Below are positions 1 to 8,869 of a stretch of DNA of 64,000 nucleotides, piece after piece. The DNA is from Corynebacterium matruchotii. Lineage in GTDB: Bacteria; Actinomycetota; Actinomycetes; Mycobacteriales; Mycobacteriaceae. Each line of letters starts with the position of its first letter. Within the stretch, counting starts at the first letter, position 1. The stretch is taken from contig NZ_CP050134.2 of assembly GCF_011612265.2 (NCBI RefSeq), forward strand, positions 1,364,001 through 1,428,000, read 5' to 3'. Made by a program: the position numbers and the translations under genes. Below the pieces are notes generated by a model. The model ran no database searches. It saw nothing but the letters and a program-made list of their open reading frames with translations, and was not told where the DNA came from.

Positions 1-90
1 ATACTGGCCTACCCCCACCACCGAAAAATCCGCATCAAAAATAACGCACCGAGTCGACGTCGTGCCCTGGTCAATAGCAGCAATAAACAT
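1..90 (-). CDS. glpK: Glycerol kinase, N-terminal fragment (runs off the left edge)
   Basis: Only the first 30 codons are inside the window. They read MFIAAIDQGTTSTRCVIFDA, the nucleotide-binding start of FGGY-family glycerol kinases (DQGTTSTR motif), which phosphorylate glycerol to sn-glycerol-3-phosphate in the cytoplasm. The ATG at 90 lies 3 nt after the glpD stop codon, so the two genes are almost certainly cotranscribed, with the kinase product feeding the dehydrogenase encoded just upstream. Identification is firm; nothing can be said about the rest of the protein. Confidence 0.9.
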   Translation of the reverse strand, partial: MFIAAIDQGTTSTRCVIFDADFSVVGVGQY

Positions 91-93
91 GTC

Positions 94-1811
94 TCACCTA
101 TCCTGACTCACATCAATCCGACTCCGGGGATCCGACACCCGAGCCACCATCTCATTCGCCCCAGCATCGGTTGCCTCCTGCTCCGCAGATAGTAATGCCG
201 CAACCGTTGCGGCATAACCATCCACCTCAGCAGTCACCTCCGTAGCCGACCACCCCAAATATGGTGCCACCACCTGCGCAATCGGTGCGGCGCACTCCAC
301 CCCCCGATGCCCATACTCCATAGCGATCCGCAACCGCCGCTCAATAATATCCGCCACATGCAGCGCCCCCTCATGGGTGACCGCATACACCGCCTCCACC
401 AGCAAATACCGGGGCGCACCCGGGATCGGGGCCAACAGGGCAGGATCACTCACCCCCAAAGCCAGCACCTCCCGCACCAACGACCCGTACCTTCCCAACA
501 AATGCTCAACCTGCGCCGTCGTCAACCCATATTGGTGAGCCAGCGCCGGGGTGTGATTCGCCACAGCCTGATACCGCTCCGCCCCCAACAATGGCGTGGC
601 ATCCGTCACCGACTCTGGTACCATCCGGCCCCGAATATCTTGTACCGCCGCCGCAACCGCATCCCGACCAATAACCCGGTAGGTGGTGTACTTCCCACCA
701 GCCACAGACACCAATCCGGGCGTCACCCGCGCCACCGCATGGTTACGGGACAAATTCGTGGTGGACTCCGACGTCCCACTCACTAATGGCCGCAACCCCG
801 AATACACGCCCACAATATCCGCCACCGTGATCGGGTGCCGCACCTTCTCATTCACATGCGCCAAAATATAGTCAATGTCCGCCCGGGTTGCCGCCGGATA
901 CGCCAAATTCTTATCCCAATCAGTATCAGTCGTACCAATAATCCAATACTCCCCCCACGGGATCACAAACAACACCGACTTCTCAGTCACAAAACACAAC
1001 GCAGCATCCGCATCCAAACAATCACGCGGCACCACAATATGCACCCCCTTCGACGCCCGCACCGTAAACGGCCCCGTCACCCCGGCAAGCTTATGGATCT
1101 CCTCCGTCCACACCCCCGTAGCATTAATAAACACATCCGCCGATAGTGTGGTCTCCGAACCCGTGTCGGTGTCCAACAGCCTTGCCCCCACCACCCGACT
1201 CCCCACCTTCGTCAACCCCACCACCTGCGTCGACGGCCGAACAACCGCCCCCAACTCCGCGGCCGTACGCAACACCGTCAACGTGTGGCGGGCATCGTCG
1301 ACAAGCGTGTCAAAATACCGCACCCCACCAACTACCACGTCATCTTTCAACCCGGGGGCCAACCGCAACGTGCCCGCCCGCGACAAATGCTTCTGCATGG
1401 GCACAGACTTCGCCCCACCCATCAAGTCATACAGCGCAAACCCCGACGCCATATACGGCCGCTCCCACACCCTATGCGTCAACGGGAAAATAAACCGCAA
1501 CGGTTTCACCAAATGCGGCGCCAACGTCGACATCGAAAGCTCCCGCTCCCGCAACGACTCCGCCACCAGCCGAAAATCCAGCATCGCTAAATACCGCAAC
1601 CCGCCATGAAACATTTTCGACGACCGCGAACTCGTGCCAGAGGCAAAATCCCGCGCCTCCACAACCGCAACTTTCAACCCCCTACTCGCGGCATCCAACG
1701 CCGCACCCGCCCCCACGGAACCCCACCAATAACACACACATCAAAATGCTGCGCCCCAAACTCCGCCCACGCCTGGGAAAATACGCAGGATTCCAACTCA
1801 CCATGGCCCAT
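94..1811 (-). pseudogene. glpD: Aerobic glycerol-3-phosphate dehydrogenase (FAD), frameshifted in the FAD motif
   Basis: GlpD oxidises glycerol-3-phosphate to dihydroxyacetone phosphate and passes electrons to the membrane quinone pool. The long frame (94-1737) carries SGTSSRSSKMFHGGLRYL and the usual DAO fold plus C-terminal domain; its natural N-terminus (FDVCVIGG) lies in another frame at about 1730-1811. The frames join at a run of four G (1721-1724); a fifth G would restore the FAD motif GGGSVGAG. Everything downstream is intact, so a lost base in a homopolymer (sequencing error or a very recent mutation) is the simplest reading. The start is uncertain: the ATG at 1811 has AAGGAG only 1 nt away, so a downstream alternative start is possible. 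The gene is followed directly by glpK. Confidence 0.85.
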
Positions 1812-1940
1812 GCTCCTTACCTGGTTACTAATTTCCCAGTCTAAAGGCTCCCACCCGATCAGGCTAGCAATTCTTGTGTGAGTCTCACCCACAATCTACA
1901 ATTTCCATTGTTCACAACCCCAACCAGGCAGGAATACGGC

Positions 1941-3049
1941 ATGCCTCTAACATCCAAGAAAAACACCGCCATCCTCTTCGCCATCCTGGCGGCAGCGTTC
2001 TACGCGCTCTCCGCCCCCGCCTCAAAATACATCCTGGCCACCACCACCCCCACCATGATGGCGGCCTTCCTCTACCTCGGCGCCGGCAGCGGCATGCTCC
2101 TCATCACCCTGGGCCACCGCATCACCCACACCCCCAACCCAGCCGACCGCCTCACCCGCGCCGACCTGCCCTACACCATCGCCATGATCGTGCTGGACAT
2201 CGCCGCCCCCATCCTGCTCATGCTCGGCATCGCCCGCACCACCGCCGCCAACGCCTCCCTACTCAATAACTTCGAAATCGTCGCCACCTCCCTCATCGCC
2301 CTCGTGGTGTTCAAAGAAATCATTTCCCCCGCCTCTGGGTAGCCATCGGACTCGTCACCGCGGCCAGCATCATCCTCAGCCTCGACATCACCGGCGGTTT
2401 CCACCTCGACTATGGCTCACTCCTCGTCCTCGGCGCCTGCGTGTGCTGGGGCATAGAAAACAACTGCACCAACCGGCTCGCCACAAAATCCAGCGAACAA
2501 ATCGTCATGGTCAAAGGAATTTTCTCCGGCCTCGGCAGCCTCACCGTAGCCCTCATCATCGCCAACCCCATCCCCCCAATCGCCACCATCCTGGCCACCA
2601 TGATCCTCGGCTTCGTCGCCTACGGGCTCAGCATCAACTTCTATATCCTGGCGCAAAAAGACCTCGGGGCCGCAAAAACCTCCGGCTACTACGCTATCGC
2701 CCCCTTCCTCGGCGTGCTGTTCTCCATGGTGCTCCTGCGGGAACTACCGGCATGGAACTTTTGGCTGGCACTGGCAATCATGGCCGCAGCCACCTACCTC
2801 ATGATAAAGGACTCCATCGGCCTACAACACACCCATGAACACGGGCACACCCACACCCATCCCCACAGCCACATCTCAGGAGGCCGAATCATCACCCATA
2901 ATCACGAGCACACCCACCATCATGTTCACGCCCACACGCATGCTGCCGGCACCGACCCCAACAGCCACGATCACGACCATGAATTCCTCCACGCCGAACA
3001 CTCACATGATGACCACACGCACGAACACCCCGAACTCTTAGGGCTATAA
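1941..3049 (+). pseudogene. EamA/DMT-family transporter with a histidine-rich C-terminal tail, frameshifted
   Basis: This is a drug/metabolite-transporter protein with about ten hydrophobic segments in two EamA halves, so it is an inner-membrane permease; the substrate is unknown. The first half starts at ATG 1941 (AGGA 7 nt upstream) and stops at 2342; the second half continues in another frame from about 2340. One missing C in the run at about 2328-2333 explains the break, and adding it gives a continuous SPRLWVAIGLV. The last 70 or so residues, after the final membrane segment, hold over 20 histidines in HxH patterns, which suggests a metal-binding cytoplasmic tail (Zn, Ni or Co) or a metal-related role. 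It is divergent from glpD and followed by a terminator hairpin. Confidence 0.75.
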
Positions 3050-3058
3050 ACCAAAGAC

Positions 3059-3105
3059 AAACCGGCCGGCACCAGATAGACAACGTGGTGCCAGCCGGTT
3101 TATTT
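3059..3105. terminator. Hairpin between the DMT transporter and a 54-aa gene
   Basis: The arms AACCGGCCGGCACCA and TGGTGCCAGCCGGTT flank an 11-nt loop, followed on the plus strand by TTATTT. The hairpin lies between two convergent genes (plus-strand transporter ending at 3049, minus-strand gene ending at 3112) and can serve both. Confidence 0.7.
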
Positions 3106-3111
3106 CTGCAA

Positions 3112-3276
3112 TTATTCGCTGCCGACCTTCTTGTCAATAAAATCTCTAGCCATATCAACCTGGCTCGCCTTGTCCTGACCAAGCTTGCTCTTGGCGGCGG
3201 CAGCGGCTTTATCCAAAACCGCATCGGTGATAAGTTCAGATTTCAATGCATCCTTGGCTTTGTCAAAGGTACCCAT
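3112..3276 (-). CDS. Small alpha-helical protein (54 aa), possibly of the Rv0909/CsbD-like type
   Basis: The product starts MGTFDKAKDALKSELITDAV and ends FIDKKVGSE: 54 residues, very rich in K, D and A, with no signal peptide and predicted to be helical. The start is supported by GAAAGGA 7 nt upstream of the ATG at 3276. The N-terminal pattern (MG-F-DKAKD) resembles small actinobacterial proteins annotated as Rv0909-family antitoxins or CsbD-like stress proteins, but the similarity is weak at this length and no toxin partner is adjacent. Convergent with the DMT transporter, divergent from the methyltransferase. A real gene is likely; its function is unknown. Confidence 0.6.
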   Translation of the reverse strand: MGTFDKAKDALKSELITDAVLDKAAAAAKSKLGQDKASQVDMARDFIDKKVGSE

Positions 3277-3340
3277 ATATACGTCCTTTCGTCACGGGTT
3301 GTCCAAGAACATGATAGCTAAAACTTGACGCACCGGCACC

Positions 3341-4195
3341 ATGGGCGTCGAAAAGCTAGAAACGCATAATAAGCATGAAAAAGATAGAAAACCTAGAATT
3401 ATTGTGAATATTCCTCCGGTCTCTCGCCGCCACAGCCCCAAATTCGCCAGCGACTCGCACCGACTCACCAGCGCCAGGGCGTTTACCAGCGGTTCTAACA
3501 CATACCACGATGTGCGACCCAGTTACCCGCCTGACATCCTGCGTCTGCTACGGCCGGCGCGCCGGGTGCTTGATGTGGGGGCGGGGACCGGAAAATTCAC
3601 GCAGTTATTATGCGAAAGCCCACGGTTCGACCAGGTTTATGCCCTCGACCCCAGTATGGACATGCTGCGCACGCTGGTGCGGTTTGCGCCGGTTCCGGCG
3701 TGGCAGGCGACCGCCGAGCATACCGGTTGCGCCGCGCAGCTTTTCGACGCCGTAACGTGCGCCCAAGCCTGGCATTGGGTGGATACGAAACAGGCTAGTG
3801 CGGAATTGGACCGCATCACCACCCGTGACGCCCAGGTGTTGTTGGTGTGGAACACTCTTGACGTGAGTGTGCCGTGGGTGCATAGGCTCAGCCGCATCAT
3901 GCATTCGGGTGACATGCTCACCCAGGGGTTTCTTCCCTCGGTATATAAGCCGTGGATAATAACCGATCAGGTTCATGACAGATGGGAGCAGGAATTATTA
4001 CCAGCTCAGGTTCACGAATTGACTCACACCCGGTCGTATTGGCTGCGGAGTAATGAGCGCATTCGCGCCCGGGTGACGGCTAATTTGTCCTGGTACTTGG
4101 GCGAGCATCTGGGGTATGGGCCCAATGACATAGTGACGTTACCGTATCGGTTGGATGGGTTTGTGCTGTCGAAAATAGCACAGAAATTACCTTAA
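3341..4195 (+). CDS. Class I SAM-dependent methyltransferase
   Basis: The protein has the Rossmann-fold methyltransferase core: motif I VLDVGAGTGKFTQLL at about residues 75-90, the acidic residue ending beta-2 (YALDPSMDML), and the post-II segment FDAVTCAQAWHWVD, as in Methyltransf_11 proteins. The C-terminal third is a less conserved helical region. The substrate cannot be told from sequence. The start is uncertain: the first 40 residues are basic and unlike the family, there is no clear ribosome binding site at 3341, and a GTG near residue 23 is an alternative. It stands alone between a small minus-strand gene and the exported repeat protein, with no terminator visible directly after it. 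Confidence 0.75.
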   Translation: MGVEKLETHNKHEKDRKPRIIVNIPPVSRRHSPKFASDSHRLTSARAFTSGSNTYHDVRPSYPPDILRLLRPARRVLDVGAGTGKFTQLLCESPRFDQVYALDPSMDMLRTLVRFAPVPAWQATAEHTGCAAQLFDAVTCAQAWHWVDTKQASAELDRITTRDAQVLLVWNTLDVSVPWVHRLSRIMHSGDMLTQGFLPSVYKPWIITDQVHDRWEQELLPAQVHELTHTRSYWLRSNERIRARVTANLSWYLGEHLGYGPNDIVTLPYRLDGFVLSKIAQKLP

Positions 4196-4465
4196 AATTA
4201 CCCCCGTGCGCGGCTCACAAAGATCTCAATTTGATAACTGAAATCCCCCCAAAATGTGTGAGGGTGTTATTTGTCATTTTTGCTGCTTCTACCAGTTATA
4301 TTCACCCGTGTGTTCAGTATCACCTGTGCGTTATGTAACGTTTTGGTCGACGACCATGGGGGATAAAACTTGAGTAAAGGATTAGCCAGACTCTCAGAAA
4401 GTATTTATGATGGGGACTGTTCCTCATGAGGAGAGGGAAAAACTTAAAACTTTCAAGGAGAGATT
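4196..4465 (+). other. Intergenic leader before the exported repeat protein
   Basis: 270 bp without an ORF. It is more AT-rich than its flanks and holds an imperfect inverted repeat CGTTATGTAACG near 4330-4341, a GGTCGACGACC element near 4347-4357 and a small CTCATGAG hairpin near 4425-4433, just before the AAGGAG ribosome binding site. I could not assign a convincing -35/-10 pair. The length and repeats suggest regulation of the exported protein, but no known operator is recognised. Confidence 0.3.
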
Positions 4466-5110
4466 ATGCGTAACCGCGCAATCGCAATCGCACTTGCTGT
4501 AGCAACCGCTACCGCTACCGCCATTTCTGCCCCCCAGGCTTTCGCCCAGGAGACATCTGCTCCCGCTTCCGCTTCTGCATCTGCAACCGCAGAAAAGCCG
4601 GCAGATAAGAGCAACGACCAGTCCAAGAAGGACGGGGACAAAGATCCCAGCGCCGACCTCAAGCACAAGGCTGAACAGTCCAGCGATAAGATCAAGGAAG
4701 ATCTGAACGGCGCTTCCTCCAAGCTCGGCCTGGGTGGCAATACCAGCGAAGTGAAGCCGAGCCCCAGCGCCCCCAAGGTTGACGACAAGACCAAGGATCC
4801 CAGCAGCGACATCAAGAACCAGGTCGACAAGTCCAGCGATAAGATCAAGGAAGATGTGAACGGCCTGTCCTCCAAGCTTGGCCTGACCAAGACCACCTCC
4901 GTCACCCCGAGCGCCAGCGCCCCCAAGGACAAGGATTCCAGCAAGGATAAGCTGAACGACCTGTCCAATAAGCTCGGCGGCAAGGATAAGGTTGCTATCT
5001 TCGCCGGTGTCATTGCCTTGATCGCCGCTATCGGTGGTGCTATCGCCGCCTTCCTGCCGCAGATCCCCGGCCTGAAACTCCCCGCCATCCCTGGCATCCC
5101 CGGCCGCTAA
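4466..5110 (+). CDS. Exported lysine/serine-rich repeat protein with a C-terminal membrane segment
   Basis: 214 aa. An N-terminal signal peptide (MRNRAIAIALAVATATATAI, then an AQA-like site near residue 28) is followed by a low-complexity S/A/K/D region with two closely related repeats of about 26 residues ending SSDKIKED-NG-SSKLGL (around 70-95 and 118-143) and a shorter third (DKLNDLSNKLGG). The C-terminus is one hydrophobic segment (about 176-198) followed by LPQIPGLKLPAIPGIPGR. The topology suggests a surface protein anchored in the membrane by its C-terminus, with helical repeats outside. The start is supported by AAGGAG 5 nt before ATG. Monocistronic: a promoter-size gap lies upstream and a strong terminator downstream. 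I do not recognise a family; a function in the cell envelope is inference only. Confidence 0.75.
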   Translation: MRNRAIAIALAVATATATAISAPQAFAQETSAPASASASATAEKPADKSNDQSKKDGDKDPSADLKHKAEQSSDKIKEDLNGASSKLGLGGNTSEVKPSPSAPKVDDKTKDPSSDIKNQVDKSSDKIKEDVNGLSSKLGLTKTTSVTPSASAPKDKDSSKDKLNDLSNKLGGKDKVAIFAGVIALIAAIGGAIAAFLPQIPGLKLPAIPGIPGR

Positions 5111-5162
5111 ATCGCAATAACTAGCTGTTTCCCCAACAAACAGCTGGCGTGTGAATGCTACG

Positions 5163-5209
5163 AAAACCCCCTTTTACCATCAATGTTGGTGGTGGTAAAA
5201 GGGGGTTTT
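5163..5209. terminator. Strong bidirectional terminator
   Basis: A 17-bp arm AAAACCCCCTTTTACCA pairs with TGGTAAAAGGGGGTTTT, so each strand shows a GC-rich stem with a flanking T run. It lies between the plus-strand exported protein gene (ends 5110) and the minus-strand der gene (ends 5222) and can terminate both. Confidence 0.85.
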
Positions 5210-5221
5210 GCTCTTGCCCAG

Positions 5222-6676
5222 TTATTTTTGTCGGCGTTCCCGCACCCGCACCGCTATGCGCACCGGGGTGCCCTCAAACCCAAAGGCTTCCCGGAATTTC
5301 CGCTCCAAATATCGGCGGTAGCCGGCGTCTAAAAACCCGGTGGTGAACAGCACAATCACCGGTGGTTGGGTGGATGCCTGCGTGGCAAATAGCACCCGTG
5401 GGATCCGGCCGCCCTTCATTGGCGGAGGATTCTGCGCCATGGTTGCCCGCAGCCACGTGTTTAACTGGCCGGTTGTGATCCGCTTATCCCAGTTCTCCAG
5501 GGCCTCTTCCATGTAGGGTTCTAGTTTTTGCAGCGCCCGACCGGTTTTCGCGGAAATATTGACCCGCCGCACCCACGGGATGTGTGCTAGCTGCTGTTCA
5601 ATATCGCGCTCTAGCTCCCACCGGCGGTCCTCGGTCATGAGGTCCCATTTATTAAAAACCAACACCAGGGCTTTACCAGCATCTAAGATCATGCTCAGCA
5701 CCCGCTGATCCTGCTCAGATACGGGTTCGGAACTATCAATCATGAACAAGCACACTTCGGCCGCGTCAATCACCCCCCGGGTGCGTAGTGACGCATAATA
5801 TTCGTGCCCCTGGGCGTTTTTCACTTTCTTCCGCAGGCCGGCCGTGTCAATGAATTTCCACAAGTGCCCATCCAGTTGCACCAGGGAATCTACCGGGTCG
5901 ACGGTTGTGCCGGCCACATCATCAACGACGGAGCGTTCCTCACCAGCAATCTTATTGAGCAGCGAGGATTTACCCACATTGGGTTTCCCCACCAGCGCCA
6001 CCCGGCGGGGCCCCTCAGTGATCGAGGGTTGCCGGGGCTGGTCCGGAAAGCTGCGGAGAATCTCGTCGAGCACGTCGGCGCCACCCCGACCGTGTTGGGC
6101 GGACACCGGCCACGGGTCGCCCAAGCCCAAGGCATAAAATTCGGCCATGTCCGCGTACTGCATGTCCGAGTCGAATTTATTGGCCACCAGGATGACCGGC
6201 ACGGATGCGCCGTGGAGTTTCCGGGCCATGACCGCATCGGTTTCGGTGATCCCCACCTTGGTGTCTACCACCATGACGATCACGTCCGCGGTTTCCATGG
6301 CGGTTTCAGCCTGCCGGGCGATCGCCCCGTGGATGCCTTTCACGTTTGGGTCCCACCCACCGGTGTCTTGCACCCAGAATCGTTGCCCACCCCAGTCCGC
6401 AATATACGAAATCCGGTCGCGGGTCACCCCAGGAAAATCCTCCACGACGGCTTCCCGCCGCCCTAAAAACCGGTTGACCAGGGTGGATTTGCCCACATTA
6501 GGGCGGCCCACGATGGTCACGGTGCACAGATTTTCTTCCAGGTGCGGGGTTTCACGTTCGAACCCGAATTCTTTTTCTAACTGTTCCCAATCCGATTCGG
6601 AAAAATCCTCGCCAAAATGCGGGTCGAGGAATTCCGACTCGTCAGGAATGCCCATGGCGTTTTCTTCGCTACTCAT
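5222..6676 (-). CDS. der: Ribosome-assembly GTPase Der (EngA)
   Basis: 484 aa. Der acts in late 50S subunit maturation in the cytoplasm. Two tandem G domains are visible: GRPNVGKST at residues 57-65 with later NKFD, and GKPNVGKSS near residue 230 with NKWD, followed by the KH-like C-terminal domain ending VRVRERRQK. The acidic N-terminal extension of about 50 residues is usual in actinobacteria. The ATG at 6676 abuts the cmk stop codon (TAAATG), so translation is coupled. Last gene of the minus-strand series; a strong hairpin follows. Confidence 0.96.
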   Translation of the reverse strand: MSSEENAMGIPDESEFLDPHFGEDFSESDWEQLEKEFGFERETPHLEENLCTVTIVGRPNVGKSTLVNRFLGRREAVVEDFPGVTRDRISYIADWGGQRFWVQDTGGWDPNVKGIHGAIARQAETAMETADVIVMVVDTKVGITETDAVMARKLHGASVPVILVANKFDSDMQYADMAEFYALGLGDPWPVSAQHGRGGADVLDEILRSFPDQPRQPSITEGPRRVALVGKPNVGKSSLLNKIAGEERSVVDDVAGTTVDPVDSLVQLDGHLWKFIDTAGLRKKVKNAQGHEYYASLRTRGVIDAAEVCLFMIDSSEPVSEQDQRVLSMILDAGKALVLVFNKWDLMTEDRRWELERDIEQQLAHIPWVRRVNISAKTGRALQKLEPYMEEALENWDKRITTGQLNTWLRATMAQNPPPMKGGRIPRVLFATQASTQPPVIVLFTTGFLDAGYRRYLERKFREAFGFEGTPVRIAVRVRERRQK

Positions 6677-7381
6677 TTATGAGGTGCCCCCTTCGGCTGA
6701 TTCTTCCACGAGGGAAATAAGCGTATCGATGGCTTCCGGCAGTGACAGGTCGGAGGTGTCAAGGATGATGGCGTCATCCGCCGGGTGGAGCGGGTCCACG
6801 GCCCGCATGGAATCCGCAGTGTCCCGCTGGATGACGTCGGCAAGCACAACTTCGTAGATTGTGTGCCCGCCGGAAGCGATGATCTGTTCATACCGGCGTT
6901 GCGCCCGCACCTTGTGGCAGGCGGTGAGGAATACTTTCAGCGGCGCATCCGGCAGCACATTCGTGCCCATGTCCCGCCCGTCGAAAATGCACCTGGGGGC
7001 GGTGCTTGCCCACTCCCGCTGCTGGGCGATGAGTGTCGCCCGCACCTCGGGGATCGCCGACACTGCTGACACCATGCGCGTGACTTCCTGCGACCGGATT
7101 TCCTCGGACACGTCCTCCCCGTCCAGCAGCACCGTCTGGTCGTCGAGCGTAATGTTCAGATTATTCGTCGCCGCAATGACCGCCGCCCGCTCCGCCGGGT
7201 TTACGCCGGCCCGCAGCACCGCAAGTGTGGCGGCACGGTACATGGCGCCTGTGTCAAAATACTGTGCCCCGAAATGCTTTGCGACGGCGCGACACAGCGT
7301 CGACTTCCCCACCCCGGAGGGACCATCCACGGCCACAACCAGCCGATTGTCGGGGGTGTTTACCAAATTTTGTGCAGTCAT
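6677..7381 (-). CDS. cmk: Cytidylate kinase
   Basis: 234 aa. It phosphorylates CMP and dCMP to the diphosphates with ATP. The P-loop GPSGVGKST lies at about residues 20-28, followed by FDTGAMYRA and the conserved FDGRDMGTNVLPDAPLKVFLTA segment (the usual family form is GRDIGTVV), then the R-rich lid. Length is normal. The ATG directly follows the rluB-type gene stop (TAAATG) and the stop abuts der, giving a tightly coupled rluB-cmk-der unit. Confidence 0.95.
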   Translation of the reverse strand: MTAQNLVNTPDNRLVVAVDGPSGVGKSTLCRAVAKHFGAQYFDTGAMYRAATLAVLRAGVNPAERAAVIAATNNLNITLDDQTVLLDGEDVSEEIRSQEVTRMVSAVSAIPEVRATLIAQQREWASTAPRCIFDGRDMGTNVLPDAPLKVFLTACHKVRAQRRYEQIIASGGHTIYEVVLADVIQRDTADSMRAVDPLHPADDAIILDTSDLSLPEAIDTLISLVEESAEGGTS

Positions 7382-8239
7382 TTACATCTCCACCGCTTTA
7401 TACAAGCTTCGCAGCTCATTATCGTTTAACGCCCGAATCGTCCCAGGCTTTTGTTCACCTAGCTGCACCGTGTGCAGCTTCGTGCGGACCAGATACTGCA
7501 CGGGATACCCCGCGGCTTTCAGCATCCGCCGCACTATATGTTTCCGCCCCTCATGGAGTTGCACCCGGACCAGCGACCGGCCCTGGTGCACGTCAACAAT
7601 CTGCACATAATCCGCGGCGGCCGGGCCGTCATCCAGCTCCACCCCATTTTTCAATGTGGTGACAAGCGACCGATCCGCTTCCCCCAGCACCTCCGCAATA
7701 TATGTTTTCGACACCTCATACTTCGGATGGCTCAGCCGATTCGCTAACTCCCCGTCGTTGGTGAGCAGAATCAGCCCTTCCGTGTCCGCATCCAGCCGGC
7801 CCACATGAAACAGGCCCTGGCCGGCACTAATCCGCTCCGACACCAGGTCACCAATGCAAGGCCGCCCCAAATCATCACTCATGGTTGAATGAATTCCCCG
7901 CGGCTTATTCAACACAAAATACTGGTGGTTGTTGTTCACATTCACACGCACCCCATCAACCCGAATCACATCAACCTTCGGGTTCACGCGCACCCCCTGC
8001 TGCATCACCACGGCACCATTGACCTCAACCCGACCCGAGTCAATCATGATCTCGGCATTCCGTCGGGAAGCCACCCCAGCCTGCGCCAACACCTTTTGCA
8101 GCCGCACCCCATCGGTGTAGCTTTTCGGGTCGGAGGAAACATTCCGTGGCGACACATGCTGCCGCCGCGCAGGTTTCGCGTTAGAAAGAAGCTGCTTTTT
8201 TGAATCCGGTGTGCCATCACGGCGAGCGGGTTTTTTCAC
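7382..8239 (-). CDS. rluB: Ribosomal large-subunit pseudouridine synthase, RsuA/RluB type
   Basis: 285 aa. It isomerises a uridine in 23S rRNA. A basic N-terminal tail of about 45 residues precedes an S4 RNA-binding domain (VRLQKVLAQAGVASRRNAE, about 46-100) and the catalytic domain with GRLDADTEGLILLTNDGEL, where the first Asp is the family nucleophile. The start is a GTG at 8239 with AGGA 6 nt upstream. It sits between scpB and cmk exactly as in Mycobacterium and other corynebacteria. The exact target uridine is inferred from the family. Confidence 0.9.
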   Translation of the reverse strand: MKKPARRDGTPDSKKQLLSNAKPARRQHVSPRNVSSDPKSYTDGVRLQKVLAQAGVASRRNAEIMIDSGRVEVNGAVVMQQGVRVNPKVDVIRVDGVRVNVNNNHQYFVLNKPRGIHSTMSDDLGRPCIGDLVSERISAGQGLFHVGRLDADTEGLILLTNDGELANRLSHPKYEVSKTYIAEVLGEADRSLVTTLKNGVELDDGPAAADYVQIVDVHQGRSLVRVQLHEGRKHIVRRMLKAAGYPVQYLVRTKLHTVQLGEQKPGTIRALNDNELRSLYKAVEM

Positions 8240-8296
8240 AATACGTCCTATCCCATATGCGGTTATTCAACATGGTTACTTTAATCTATCCGACTA

Positions 8297-8851
8297 CTAC
8301 AGGTCGAATTCGTCAATGCTATCAATATCCGGCAGGAGCGGCGCTAAATCCGGCAGCCGATCCAACGAATCAATCCCCAATAACTCCAAAAACAACTCCG
8401 TCGTCTCATACCGCCGCGCATGACCACCCGCAACCTCCCGAATCAGCCCCCGTAACACCAACGTGCGGATCACCCCATCAACATTCACCCCCCGCACCGC
8501 CGACACCTGTGCCCGCGTCGCCGGCTGCCGATACGCAATAATCGCCAACGTCTCCATCGCCGCCCGCGACAATTTCGATTGCGCACCACTCAATAGGAAG
8601 TGTTCCACCACCTCCGCATTCTCCCGCCGAGTATACAGCCGCCACCCCTCCTCAGTCTCCCGCAACTCAAACCCGCTCCCCCGCTCATCCAACTCCCGAC
8701 GCAACTCCAATAACTCCCCCACCACAACATCCTCCGACACCGCCAACCCCACCGCCAACGCCGACACCGACACCGGAGCATCAACAACAAGCAACACAGA
8801 CTCCAACTGGGAACGCACCAACGACACCGACGGCAATGAAAAATCAGTCAT
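8297..8851 (-). CDS. scpB: Segregation and condensation protein B
   Basis: 184 aa. ScpB is a winged-helix kleisin partner that, with ScpA and SMC, forms the condensin-like complex organising the nucleoid. The family signature is seen in LSRAAMETLAIIAYRQPATRAQVSAVRGVN at about 95-125 and the preceding EEGWRLYTR strand. The ATG lies 18 nt after the stop of the antiporter gene, with GGGG close upstream. scpA, normally adjacent, is 1.7 kb upstream, separated by that antiporter. Confidence 0.93.
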   Translation of the reverse strand: MTDFSLPSVSLVRSQLESVLLVVDAPVSVSALAVGLAVSEDVVVGELLELRRELDERGSGFELRETEEGWRLYTRRENAEVVEHFLLSGAQSKLSRAAMETLAIIAYRQPATRAQVSAVRGVNVDGVIRTLVLRGLIREVAGGHARRYETTELFLELLGIDSLDRLPDLAPLLPDIDSIDEFDL

Positions 8852-8869
8852 TGCCCCAGTGTATTCGGT

